Assembly: GCA_965238215.1 (NCBI GenBank) | Contig: OZ250180.1 | Coordinates: 2,790,001 to 2,854,000, forward strand | Length of the DNA: 64,000 nt | DNA from: JAPULR01 sp965238215 | GTDB lineage: Bacteria > Chloroflexota > Dehalococcoidia > Lucifugimonadales > GCA-2712585 | Direction: 5' to 3' | In this document: positions 42,691-50,952 of the stretch, piece after piece | How the letters are laid out: each line of letters starts with the position of its first letter | Position numbering within the stretch: the first letter of the stretch is position 1 | Notes under the pieces: generated by a model | What the model saw: the letters and a program-made list of their open reading frames with translations, nothing else | Databases searched by the model: none | Told to the model about the DNA's origin: nothing | Position numbers and translations under genes: made by a program

Positions 42691-44093
42691 TAGCCTCCCC
42701 CCACATCCACCACCCTCTCATGCCACCCCGTTGACCCCTGGTACGCGTTCGCCACCCGAAACAGCAGTCCCTCGCTCAACTTCCGACCCATCAGCTGCAA
42801 CCCCACCGGCATCCGGTCGCCCAGGGCGAATCCACAGGGCACCGAGATTGCCGGCATCCCCATCAGGCTGGCGATGCCGTTTATGTAAACCGCCCTCGAG
42901 CGAGCCGGCACCTCCCGACCCCGAATCATCGCCGTCTTGGCGTCGCACTTGTCGCCGAGGGTGCTGCCGGTGGGCGTTGCTATCACGTCCACGTCCCGCA
43001 GCGCCGCGTCCACCTCCTGCCGGATGCGGGCGGCTTCCCGCTGACCCTCCATGTACACCGCAAAGGGTTGACGCTTCCCCGCCTCGATGCCGGGCCGAAT
43101 CTCGTCCCAACCTTCCAGAATCTCCCGGCTGAAGTTGCTCGTCCAGAAGACGTAGGATTCCGGCTGGCTGAGCTTGAAATGCACCGCCCGATTCTCCGCC
43201 GCCAGGGGCAGCGACACCTCCTGCACGGAAGCTCCCAGCCCTTCCAGCACCCCGATGGCCGCCCGCACCAACTCCTCCACCTCCTCAATCTCCCGCTCCC
43301 ACAACCACCGGTCCGTCGGGACGCCAATCCGAAGTCCCTTGACCCCCTCCGCCAACAACTCCGTGAACCTCTCGGATGGCCTTTCCACGCTCACCGGGTC
43401 CAGCGGGTCGAAGCGTCCCAGCGTCTCCATAACCAGCGCATTGTCCTCCACCGTCCTCGTCAGCGGCCCCGCCTGGTCGTGCGTCCACGAAGGGGCCAGA
43501 ACCCCATGACGGCTGATGCGCCCGAAAGTCGCCCGGATGCCAACGAGGTTGCAGCTGCTGGCCGGATGCCGCACCGACCCGCCGGTGTCGGTTCCGATGG
43601 ACAACAGCCCCAGTCCGGCCGCCACCGCCGACCCTGAGCCGCTGCTGGACGTCCCCGGACTTCTCGTAACGTCCCACGGATTGCAGCAGTCCACTATGGA
43701 ATCGCCCCGTCCAATCTGAGAATAGACCTTGCCCACAAGAATCGCTCCGGCCTCGTCCAGAAGCCGCCGCAAAGTAGCGTCCTCAGCTGGGCGGAAGTCG
43801 TGGAGACGTGGATGCCCGAAGGTCGTAGGCACGTCCTTTGTAGCAATCACGTCCTTTAAACTATAGGGGATTCCGTGGAGAGGCCCCCGGTATCGACCTG
43901 CCGCTATCTCCGATTCCGCCTCCCTGGCCCTTTCCATGGCGTGATCGCCGCTGACCGTCAAGAACGCCTTCAATGTGGGATTCAGCCTGTCTATACGGCG
44001 AAGGGTTGACTCCACAAGTTCCACGGGTGAAAGACGCCCTCCGGCCATCTCCCTGCCTGCGTCTACGATGGTTGCGTTATTCAAGTCCAACAT
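42690..44093 (-). CDS. Amidase (amidase-signature family)
   Basis: 467 residues from ATG 44093 (GAGGAG 8 bases upstream). Complete triad: catalytic Lys in PYSLKDV (about 81), cis-Ser in SPGTSSSGSGSAVA and nucleophile Ser in GTDTGGSVRHPAS. This resembles aspartyl/glutamyl-amidotransferase A-like amidases such as those acting on aryl or aliphatic amides. Its TAG stop lies within the CTAG target site of the neighbouring IS, so the insertion left the protein intact. Divergent from the toxin-antitoxin pair. Confidence 0.9.
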   Translation of the reverse strand: MLDLNNATIVDAGREMAGGRLSPVELVESTLRRIDRLNPTLKAFLTVSGDHAMERAREAESEIAAGRYRGPLHGIPYSLKDVIATKDVPTTFGHPRLHDFRPAEDATLRRLLDEAGAILVGKVYSQIGRGDSIVDCCNPWDVTRSPGTSSSGSGSAVAAGLGLLSIGTDTGGSVRHPASSCNLVGIRATFGRISRHGVLAPSWTHDQAGPLTRTVEDNALVMETLGRFDPLDPVSVERPSERFTELLAEGVKGLRIGVPTDRWLWEREIEEVEELVRAAIGVLEGLGASVQEVSLPLAAENRAVHFKLSQPESYVFWTSNFSREILEGWDEIRPGIEAGKRQPFAVYMEGQREAARIRQEVDAALRDVDVIATPTGSTLGDKCDAKTAMIRGREVPARSRAVYINGIASLMGMPAISVPCGFALGDRMPVGLQLMGRKLSEGLLFRVANAYQGSTGWHERVVDVGGG

Positions 44094-44197
44094 ACTATTG
44101 GCTCCTCTCTCCAGTCTGCACGGACTCACCAAACTTATTGTGCAGGGGTGAACCTGTCAACACTCTCCCGCCGAGCGCGTTCCAGCAATCACCTGTG

Positions 44198-44228
44198 TTG
44201 ACATTCTTTTCGCTATTTGCGAAAATAT
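44198..44228 (+). promoter_or_regulatory. Promoter with palindromic operator of the toxin-antitoxin operon
   Basis: Perfect TTGACA (44198-44203). A perfect inverted repeat TTTTCGC (44207-44213) / GCGAAAA (44219-44225) fills the spacer and ends in a possible -10 AAATAT (44223-44228). The position suits autorepression by the antitoxin. Confidence 0.55.
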
Positions 44229-44233
44229 CCGGT

Positions 44234-44503
44234 GTGGAGCGCGCACTGGCAATCGAATGGTCGACTAGGGCCATCAAGGACATGCGCCGCCTAGCGCCAC
44301 GAGACGGGACGCGCATCATCTCCAAGATAGAGCAATATGCCGGAAACCCGGAGTCACTTGCGAATCAGGTGACTAGGCTTACCGACAGTAGATACAGACG
44401 GTTGCGCGCTGGCAGCCATCGAGTGATCTTCAGCATCGAGCGCGGAGAGCCTGCATCCATGGTCGTGTTAAGGGTTCGACACAGGAGGGAAGCCTATGAC
44501 TAA
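44234..44503 (+). CDS. RelE/ParE-family toxin
   Basis: 89 residues from GTG 44234. RelE fold: EWSTRAIKDMRRLAPRDGTRI, then VTRLTDSRYRRLRAGSHRVIFSI, ending VVLRVRHRREAYD. The basic Arg residues and the C-terminal HRREAY are typical of ribosome-dependent RelE mRNases. The start is uncertain: no RBS, and the transcript may begin almost at the GTG. The stop overlaps the antitoxin start by 8 bases, toxin first as in HigBA-like systems. Confidence 0.82.
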   Translation: MERALAIEWSTRAIKDMRRLAPRDGTRIISKIEQYAGNPESLANQVTRLTDSRYRRLRAGSHRVIFSIERGEPASMVVLRVRHRREAYD

Positions 44504-44831
44504 CAAGGATACCGTCACCCTCACCCGCAAGGAGTACGACGCCCTAATCGAAAGGAACATGGAACTCGAGGACACGCTGGCCGCTATCGAAGCGGACGAC
44601 GGCGTCCGCGTTCCTCACGGTGTGGCTCTAGCAATCATCAACGGCGAGAGACCCATACGCGCTTATCGGGACTACCGGGGCCTCACTCTGCAAGAGTTGT
44701 CGGGCAAGACGGGACTTGCAATCAGCTACATCTCCGAGATTGAACGTGGGCGCAAGTCGGGGTCAATTTCGGCCCTGGCACGAATCGCCGCCGCATTCGG
44801 GACCACTATAGACGTCCTAATCGGCGAATAG
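44496..44831 (+). CDS. XRE-type antitoxin
   Basis: 111 residues. N-terminal helical region (TRKEYDALIERNMELEDTLA) followed by an HTH_3 domain: YRGLTLQELSGKTGLAISYISEIERG. GGAGGGAAG lies just before the ATG inside the toxin gene. It would bind the RelE-like toxin and repress the operon through the TTTTCGC palindrome upstream. Confidence 0.85.
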   Translation: MTNKDTVTLTRKEYDALIERNMELEDTLAAIEADDGVRVPHGVALAIINGERPIRAYRDYRGLTLQELSGKTGLAISYISEIERGRKSGSISALARIAAAFGTTIDVLIGE

Positions 44832-44842
44832 CGTTACCTTCA

Positions 44843-44872
44843 TTGACAGCCCTAAAGCGGCGGTGCTAATCT
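44843..44872 (+). promoter_or_regulatory. Sigma-70-type promoter for the BNR-repeat protein
   Basis: Perfect TTGACA (44843-44848), 18-base spacer, TAATCT (44867-44872). ATG of the next gene is about 88 bases on. Confidence 0.6.
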
Positions 44873-44959
44873 GCCAAAAGGCTACCCCTTACCCACACGT
44901 AATCCGAAATCCACGCGCCCCGGCTCGTCCCTGGGCGCAACAACATACGGAGGCAGCAA

Positions 44960-47900
44960 ATGGCTAACGCGCCCGTGCACCCGGACCTGCTAAACACTAT
45001 GGAGTGGCGGCTAATCGGCCCCCACCGCGGCGGTCGCGTCGTAGCCGTCACCGGAGACGTGTCCAACCCCGGCGTCTTCTACTTCGGCGCCTGCGCCGGC
45101 GGCGTTTGGAAGACCACCGACGGCGGCGCCTACTGGGAGAACGTTTCCGACGGATTCCTCAACACCGCCGCCGTCGGAGCCATCGCCGCCGCAGAGTCCG
45201 ACCCCAACGTGGTCTACGCCGGCATGGGAGAGTCCTGCATCCGCGGCAACGCATGCCACGGCGACGGCGTCTACGGCACCAACGACGGCGGGAAGACCTG
45301 GTCGCATCTTGGCCTGCGGGATACCCGCCATATCGCCCGCGTCCGGGTGCACCCCTCCGACGCCAACCTCGTCTACGTGGCCGCCCTGGGAGACCCCTTC
45401 GGTCCCAGCGTCGCCCGTGGCGTCTACCGCTCCAGAGACGGCGGCAAGTCCTGGCAGCATGTTCTCTCCAGGGGCCAGCGAACGGGCGCGGCGGACCTCG
45501 CCATGAACTACTCCAACCCCCGCATCCTCTTCGCCGCCATGTGGGAAACCCGCCGCACCCCCTGGAGCCTGGAGAGCGGCGGCCCCGGCAGCGGCATCTT
45601 CAAGTCCACCGACGGTGGCGACACCTGGACGGACATCAGCGATAACGCCGGTCTCCCCAAGGGCATCAAGGGACGCATCGGCGTTGCCGTTTCCCCCGCC
45701 AAGCCCAACCGCGTGTGGGCCGTCATAGAGGCTGAAGAGAGCGGCCTCTACCGTTCCGACGACGGCGGCGAATCCTGGCAACGGGTTAGCGAAGACCGAA
45801 ACCTTCTCACCCGGCCCTGGTACTACAACCACGTATTCGCCGACACTCAAGACCCCGACACCCTATATATCCTCAACCTTGCCGCCTGGAAGTCCACCGA
45901 CGGCGGCCGGACCTTCAACCAGCTCACAACCCCTCACGGCGATAACCACGACCTTTGGATAGACCCCAACAACCCCCAGCGCATGATTGAGGGCAACGAC
46001 GGCGGCGCCTGCGTTTCCTTCAACGGCGGGGACACCTGGTCTAACATCTATAACCAGCCTACTGCCCAGTTCTACCACGTGGACACGGATTCCAACTTCC
46101 CTTACCGGGTCTACGGCACCCAGCAGGACAACACTGCCATGAGCGTGCCCAGCCGCTCCCACAAGGGTGCCATACCCTACTCCGATTGCTACCAGGTGGG
46201 CACGTCCGAGAGCGGGCACATCGCCGTGCGACCGGACAACTCCGACATCGTCTACTCCGGCGCAATAGGCAGTTCCCCCGGCGGCGGCGGCTCCCTCCTC
46301 CGCTACGACCACAGCAGCGGCCAGGTGCGAAGCATCACCGTCTGGCCGGAAGTCACCAGCGGCCACGGCGCTAGGGCTGCCCGATACCGATTCCAGTGGA
46401 CCTTCCCCATCCTCATCTCGCCCCACGACCCTAACGTCCTCTTCACCGCCGGCAATCACCTGTTCAAGTCCACAGACGACGGCACCAGCTGGGAGTGCCT
46501 CAGCCCCGACCTGACCCGCAACGACGACTCGAAGATGGGCCCCTCCGGCGGTCCGTTGACCAAAGACGACACCGGCGCGGAGTTCTACGGCACTATATTC
46601 GCCTTTGCCGAATCGCCTCTCAAGGCCGGCCTTTTCTGGGCAGGCAGCGACGACGGTCTGGCCCACGTTTCCCAGGACGGCGGCGCGACGTGGGACAACG
46701 TCACGCCCACGGACCTCCCGCCGTGGGCCCTCGTCAGCATGATTGAGCCTTCGCGTTACAACCCGGCTGCCGCATATCTGGTCGCCACCCGCTACAAGTG
46801 GGCCGACCATAGCCCCTACATCTACCGGACCAACGACTACGGCCAGTCTTGGACGGCCATCGTCGGCGGCATCCCCGACGGCGCTTTCACCCGGGTCGTC
46901 CGCGAGGACCCCGCACGGCAGGGCCTGCTCTACGCCGGAACGGAGTCGGGCGCCTACGTCTCCTTCGATAACGGCGACAGCTGGCAGAGCCTCCAAAGCA
47001 ACCTGCCCGTCACGCCCGTTCATGACCTCGCCGTCAAGGAACAAGACCTCGTCGCCGCCACCCACGGACGCTCCTTCTGGATCCTTGACGACCTCACCCC
47101 CCTTCACCAGATGAAGGACGGCATCGACGCAGGAAACCACCACCTGTTCCAACCCCGCGCCGCCTACCGCTATCTCACCTCCACCGGCGCGGAGCGGCCC
47201 GGTGGCCCAGGCAAGAACTACACCCTCGCTTCCGGTGTAATCGTGACCTTCTACGAGTCCAAGATTTCCGACGACCGCAGCGAGAAGGTCTTCCTGGACG
47301 CTGGCAAGAACCCGCCCGCCGGCGTCGTCGTCAACTACTACCTGAAAGACAAGCCCAGCGACGAAGTTACCCTCGCCTTCCTGGACGCCGACGGCGGAGA
47401 GATTCGCCGATTCTCCAGCAACGGCGACTCCGACGGGCCCAAAGTTGCGGCGAACACTGGCGTCAACAGGTTCGTCTGGGACATGCGCTATCCTCCCGCA
47501 GCCAATGTTCCAGGTGACACCTCCACAAAGAAGAGCCTGGACGGGCCCGTGGCCGCCCCCGGTGTCTACAAAGTCCGCCTCTCCACTAACGGCTACTCCG
47601 ACGCCCAGCAGTTCGAGATTCGGAAAGACCCGCGAGTGCCCGCCACCCAGGAGGAGTTGGAAACCCAGTTTGATCTGCTCATCAAGATACGGGACAAGCT
47701 ATCGGAGACCCAGGAGGCCATCAACACAATCCGCACCCTCAAAGGCCAGCTGGCAGGCTGGAAGAAGCACCCAGCCGCGCCCACGTCGGTGGTGGACGCC
47801 GCCGAGAGCTTGGAAGAGAAGCTGTCGGCCGTCGAAGAGGAACTCATCCAGCCAAAGGGTTCCGCCCCCTTGGATAGGGTCAACTTCCCCACCCGCCTCA

Positions 47901-48097
47901 ACGTCAAAATTGCCTCCCTCACCAGCGTGGTGGCCAGCGCCGACGCCGTCCCCACCAAGCAGTCCTACGACGTGTACAGTGACCTCTCCGGACGAATTGG
48001 CGTGCAGCTTGAGCGGCTGCAGCAGGTGACGGACGAGGACGTTTCGGCCTTCAACAACCTGGTGCAAGATCTGGGTCTGCCCGCCGTGGCGTCCTAG
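44960..48097 (+). CDS. Large BNR/sortilin (VPS10)-like beta-propeller protein
   Basis: 1045 residues, ATG with GGAGG upstream. Repeated Asp-box/BNR motifs: WKTTDGGAYWENV, YGTNDGGKTWSHL, YRSRDGGKSWQHV, FKSTDGGDTWTDI, YRSDDGGESWQRV, YRTNDYGQSWTAI. These form one or two propellers over residues about 10-720, as in VPS10/sortilin-type glycosyl-hydrolase-annotated proteins. The last 300 residues hold a beta domain (FVWDMRYPPAANVPGD) and a helical stretch (IRDKLSETQEAINTIRT). No signal peptide is apparent, unlike most secreted relatives. A glycosidase activity is not supported by catalytic motifs. It may bind peptides or glycans. Followed by an MFS gene 106 bases on. Confidence 0.85.
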   Translation: MANAPVHPDLLNTMEWRLIGPHRGGRVVAVTGDVSNPGVFYFGACAGGVWKTTDGGAYWENVSDGFLNTAAVGAIAAAESDPNVVYAGMGESCIRGNACHGDGVYGTNDGGKTWSHLGLRDTRHIARVRVHPSDANLVYVAALGDPFGPSVARGVYRSRDGGKSWQHVLSRGQRTGAADLAMNYSNPRILFAAMWETRRTPWSLESGGPGSGIFKSTDGGDTWTDISDNAGLPKGIKGRIGVAVSPAKPNRVWAVIEAEESGLYRSDDGGESWQRVSEDRNLLTRPWYYNHVFADTQDPDTLYILNLAAWKSTDGGRTFNQLTTPHGDNHDLWIDPNNPQRMIEGNDGGACVSFNGGDTWSNIYNQPTAQFYHVDTDSNFPYRVYGTQQDNTAMSVPSRSHKGAIPYSDCYQVGTSESGHIAVRPDNSDIVYSGAIGSSPGGGGSLLRYDHSSGQVRSITVWPEVTSGHGARAARYRFQWTFPILISPHDPNVLFTAGNHLFKSTDDGTSWECLSPDLTRNDDSKMGPSGGPLTKDDTGAEFYGTIFAFAESPLKAGLFWAGSDDGLAHVSQDGGATWDNVTPTDLPPWALVSMIEPSRYNPAAAYLVATRYKWADHSPYIYRTNDYGQSWTAIVGGIPDGAFTRVVREDPARQGLLYAGTESGAYVSFDNGDSWQSLQSNLPVTPVHDLAVKEQDLVAATHGRSFWILDDLTPLHQMKDGIDAGNHHLFQPRAAYRYLTSTGAERPGGPGKNYTLASGVIVTFYESKISDDRSEKVFLDAGKNPPAGVVVNYYLKDKPSDEVTLAFLDADGGEIRRFSSNGDSDGPKVAANTGVNRFVWDMRYPPAANVPGDTSTKKSLDGPVAAPGVYKVRLSTNGYSDAQQFEIRKDPRVPATQEELETQFDLLIKIRDKLSETQEAINTIRTLKGQLAGWKKHPAAPTSVVDAAESLEEKLSAVEEELIQPKGSAPLDRVNFPTRLNVKIASLTSVVASADAVPTKQSYDVYSDLSGRIGVQLERLQQVTDEDVSAFNNLVQDLGLPAVAS

Positions 48098-48203
48098 AAG
48101 CCGGAATTCTCCCACCCATCTCCTGAGCATCGAAGCAACGACGCCCGAAAGCTAGGCCCATGCCGTCGCCTGAATCTCAGCCCAGCGTCAGCGGTGGTCT
48201 CAG

Positions 48204-49565
48204 TTGAACACGCCTGACCAACCGCCGCGCCAAGCGCCGGACGCGCCCCTGGATCCACCGCCCGCCCGCCCGGACCCGGGGATAGACCCGCACCGGCCCA
48301 ACAGCAGGTTGGGCCGCCTTTTCATCGCCCTCACCAATCGGGACTTCCGGTTCATTTGGGCCTTCTACATCTTCAACTACCTGGGCATGACAATGGAAAT
48401 GCTGGCCCAGGGATGGATGGTCCTGGAAATTACCGACTCGGCCTTCTGGGTGGGCGGCGTCGCCGGATTGCGGGGCGCGGGTCAGGTCATGTTCGGCATC
48501 TTCGCCGGCGCCATCGTCGACCGGTTCAACCGGCGTGTGATTCTAACCATCGCCCAGCTGCTCCGGGCCGTCATATTCCTCGGGATGGCGGTCCTTCTGC
48601 TCACAGGCGGCATCGAGCTGTGGCACATACTGGTCTCGACCGTCCTCCTTGGGATGCTCATGGCCACCGTTCTGCCTTCCAGCGAAGCCATGATCTACGA
48701 CACCGTAGGCCCCCGTCGACTCCTGAACGCCGTAGCCTTCACCCATGGGGCCTTCAGCATCGCCAGAATTCCGGGGTCTATTCTGGCGGGCTTCCTCATC
48801 GATGGCTTGGGCCTCGGCTACTGCTACGTGGCGATGACGGCGGTGATGCTTTTCAGCCCCCTCCCCATCCTCATCGTGAAGACCCGATACCAGCGCCCTC
48901 CGGACTCCGGCGGCCTGTGGAAGAACGCAAGGGAGGGCCTCTCCTATGCCTCCCGCACCAGCTCCATAAGGTCCCTGCTCATGTTCAGCGCCGTGGTGGA
49001 GCTATTCGGCTTCTCCTACTTCGTCATGCTTCCCGTCATCGCCAGGGAAGTGTTGGACGTGGGAGCGTCTGGGCTGGGATACTTGTCCGCCGCAGGCAGT
49101 GTCGGCGGCGTTTTAGCCACCTTCATTATGGCGGCCCTGTCGAATTCCCGCTCCAAGGGACTGCTCCTTGCAGTCGCCGCCGCGTCCGCGGGCGCTTCCC
49201 TATTCCTCTTCGGCCTCTCCTCCTTGTTCGTCGCCTCCCTGTTCCTGTCCGCTCTGGTGGGACTTTGCCTGACGTCCTACGACGCCACAATGGGAGCCAT
49301 ACTCCAACTTCTCTCCATTGACAGAATGCGAGGGAGAATTCTGGGCCTCTACAGCCTTACCTTTGGCTTTACGCCTCTAGGGGGCTTTGTCAGCGGCGTA
49401 ATCGCCACCCTTACCACCGCCGGTATCGCCGTCTCCACCGGCGGCGTCGTCATCATGGCCGCCGTTGCTGTTATGCTGGCCACTTACAAGGGCCTCAAGA
49501 CCGCCGGAAACCTCCCGCCCCAGGACTCGCAAGCAGAGCAGGAACGAAGTAGCAAGGAGAAATAA
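48204..49565 (+). CDS. MFS transporter (MFS_3, exporter-like)
   Basis: 453 residues from TTG 48204; the first 45 residues are Pro/Asp-rich and cytosolic. About 12 hydrophobic segments follow. Signature parts are FRFIWAFYIFNYLGMTMEMLAQGWMV, GLRGAGQVMFGIFAGAIVDRFNRRVIL (the loop 2-3 motif), and VLPSSEAMIYDTVGPRRLLNAVAF, as in the enterobactin-exporter-like family. Probably exports a small molecule. Only two bases separate its stop from the rhodanese gene, so the two are co-transcribed. Confidence 0.88.
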   Translation: MNTPDQPPRQAPDAPLDPPPARPDPGIDPHRPNSRLGRLFIALTNRDFRFIWAFYIFNYLGMTMEMLAQGWMVLEITDSAFWVGGVAGLRGAGQVMFGIFAGAIVDRFNRRVILTIAQLLRAVIFLGMAVLLLTGGIELWHILVSTVLLGMLMATVLPSSEAMIYDTVGPRRLLNAVAFTHGAFSIARIPGSILAGFLIDGLGLGYCYVAMTAVMLFSPLPILIVKTRYQRPPDSGGLWKNAREGLSYASRTSSIRSLLMFSAVVELFGFSYFVMLPVIAREVLDVGASGLGYLSAAGSVGGVLATFIMAALSNSRSKGLLLAVAAASAGASLFLFGLSSLFVASLFLSALVGLCLTSYDATMGAILQLLSIDRMRGRILGLYSLTFGFTPLGGFVSGVIATLTTAGIAVSTGGVVIMAAVAVMLATYKGLKTAGNLPPQDSQAEQERSSKEK

Positions 49566-49567
49566 AA

Positions 49568-50287
49568 ATGGCTACCCTTGCCGACCCCACCTGGGTTAAA
49601 TACTGGCTGGAACTGGGGGATGTTCACGTCCTCGATCCCAGGCCGTCCCTCGACTACAACCGCGGGCATCTCCCAGGCGCCGTCAACGTGCCGCTGGAGC
49701 GTATCCTTGACGAACGGGGCGCGCTGCTCACCGACGAAGCGTTGGGCGCAGTCTTCGGTGCAGCAGGGGTGGACGAATCGAAGCGCTCTATGGTCTACGA
49801 CTGTGCTGACGGTCGCCGCGGTGCGCTTATGGCTTGGACGCTGGAGTACCTGGGGCGCGGCGAGGTCTCCCTCAGCGCCCTTCTCTTCGAAGGCTGGGCG
49901 CAACAGGGATTACCCGTTTCCACCCAGCCCCAGACTCCCACGAGCTGCGAATTCAATCTTCACATCAACCCCAACAAGCGGGCCTCCCTTCAAGAGTTGG
50001 AATCACCCAATCCCCCCAAGCTCCTCGACCTGCGCAGCCCGGAAGAGTTCAACGCCTCCGAAGGCAGGTTGCCCGGCGCGTCCAACCTGCCGTGGACCGA
50101 GTTTCTTGGCAACGACCACCAGCTCTTGCGTCCCGACTCCGATCTGGCGCGCCGCCTGAGCAATCTGGGCGTTGGACGCATGGACAAGGTAGTCACCTAC
50201 TCCACCACAGGCGCACGGGCCGCCATCGGCTACCTGGCCCTAAAGCGCGCCGGCTACGACGTTCGCGTCCTACCCAACCTCGTCTAA
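49568..50287 (+). CDS. Double-domain rhodanese homologue lacking the usual catalytic Cys
   Basis: 239 residues, two rhodanese domains (about 8-115 and 130-239). Domain 1: VHVLDPRPSLDYNRGHLPGAVNVP and YDCADGRRGALMAWTL. Domain 2: KLLDLRSPEEFNASEGRLPGASNLP and VVTYSTTGARAAIGYLALK. In thiosulfate or mercaptopyruvate sulfurtransferases the nucleophilic Cys is in the second domain's loop; here that position is Ser212. Domain 1 carries Cys79 in the corresponding loop. Either the active site has moved, or it acts as a binding protein. It overlaps the MFS operon. Confidence 0.82.
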   Translation: MATLADPTWVKYWLELGDVHVLDPRPSLDYNRGHLPGAVNVPLERILDERGALLTDEALGAVFGAAGVDESKRSMVYDCADGRRGALMAWTLEYLGRGEVSLSALLFEGWAQQGLPVSTQPQTPTSCEFNLHINPNKRASLQELESPNPPKLLDLRSPEEFNASEGRLPGASNLPWTEFLGNDHQLLRPDSDLARRLSNLGVGRMDKVVTYSTTGARAAIGYLALKRAGYDVRVLPNLV

Positions 50288-50400
50288 CCGGCCCCTCCCT
50301 TGTCCTCGCGGATGCGGGGACCCATCCCCCTTCCATGCCCTCCCCCGTTTTTCCCGCGAAGGCGGGAATCCATCCCCCTTTCCCACCTGAACGGCCCCCT
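50288..50400. repeat. Dispersed hairpin repeats
   Basis: CTCGCGGATGCGGGGACCCATC at about 50306-50326 and CCCGCGAAGGCGGGAATCCATC at about 50352-50373. Both can fold into short hairpins after the rhodanese stop. No gene in 50288-50552. Confidence 0.7.
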
Positions 50401-50552
50401 GACATCTCCCCATTGCCAACATGCCCCGTGTTCCCCTAACCTTTCCTCATGAACAAAATCACTCCATCCCACGTCTCCCCTGCCGTCCAACATGCCTCCC
50501 ATCGATGGAACAGCCTCTCAACATCCCACAACTCATTCCCCCCAAAAAGAAA

Positions 50553-50690
50553 AAAACGAGTATCCACTCCAGAACGAACCGGATCCACGCCTGAAACACC
50601 ACGAAAACCCCTATCACTCGTTTTTGAAAACGAGTTGCCTCCACCCCTGTACAACTTGAAACGAGTACCCCGAATCCCCACTCGTTCCAG
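50553..50690. other. Palindromic non-coding element, copy B
   Basis: AAAACGAGT (50553-50561) opens and ACTCGTTC (50680-50687) closes the element. The centre is a perfect inverted repeat ACTCGTTTT-TG-AAAACGAGT (50616-50635), and GAAACGAGT (50658-50666) pairs with 50680-50687 around the shared loop text CCCC. CACGCCTG occurs once. Same order of parts as 9588-9700 but longer on the left. Flanking text before both copies also shows weak similarity (CTCCCCATTGCC near 50406 and 9463). Confidence 0.7.
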
Positions 50691-50952
50691 ATAACGCATA
50701 TCACTTTCTTATCTCTGAACTCACCTAACAGAACCCACCTCCGTGTTTTCATTCCCTCTTCCCCACCTGCCGTCCACGAGAGCTTCCGTCGTCGACACCC
50801 CTTTGCCACACAACCCACCAGCCCCGTCGCTTGTTGCACGCAACCCAAAAGGTTAGAATGTCTGAGCGTATACACAATCTATGGGTGCTTCATCGTATTC
50901 AACCCATCCTGCAATAAATTCAAAAGACCCCCAAGCCGTCAGGGCTTGCTTA

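Noticed and set aside
45863..47152. Long antisense frame of 429 codons
   Set aside because: Shadow of the BNR-repeat gene caused by GC-rich third positions; composition is Val/Gly/Ala-rich without domains. The same applies to long antisense frames at 14461-15561, 11675-12460 and 53297-54706.
50436..50875. Minus-strand open frames across palindromic element B
   Set aside because: Not conserved in copy A and low-complexity in composition; the element is better read as non-coding.
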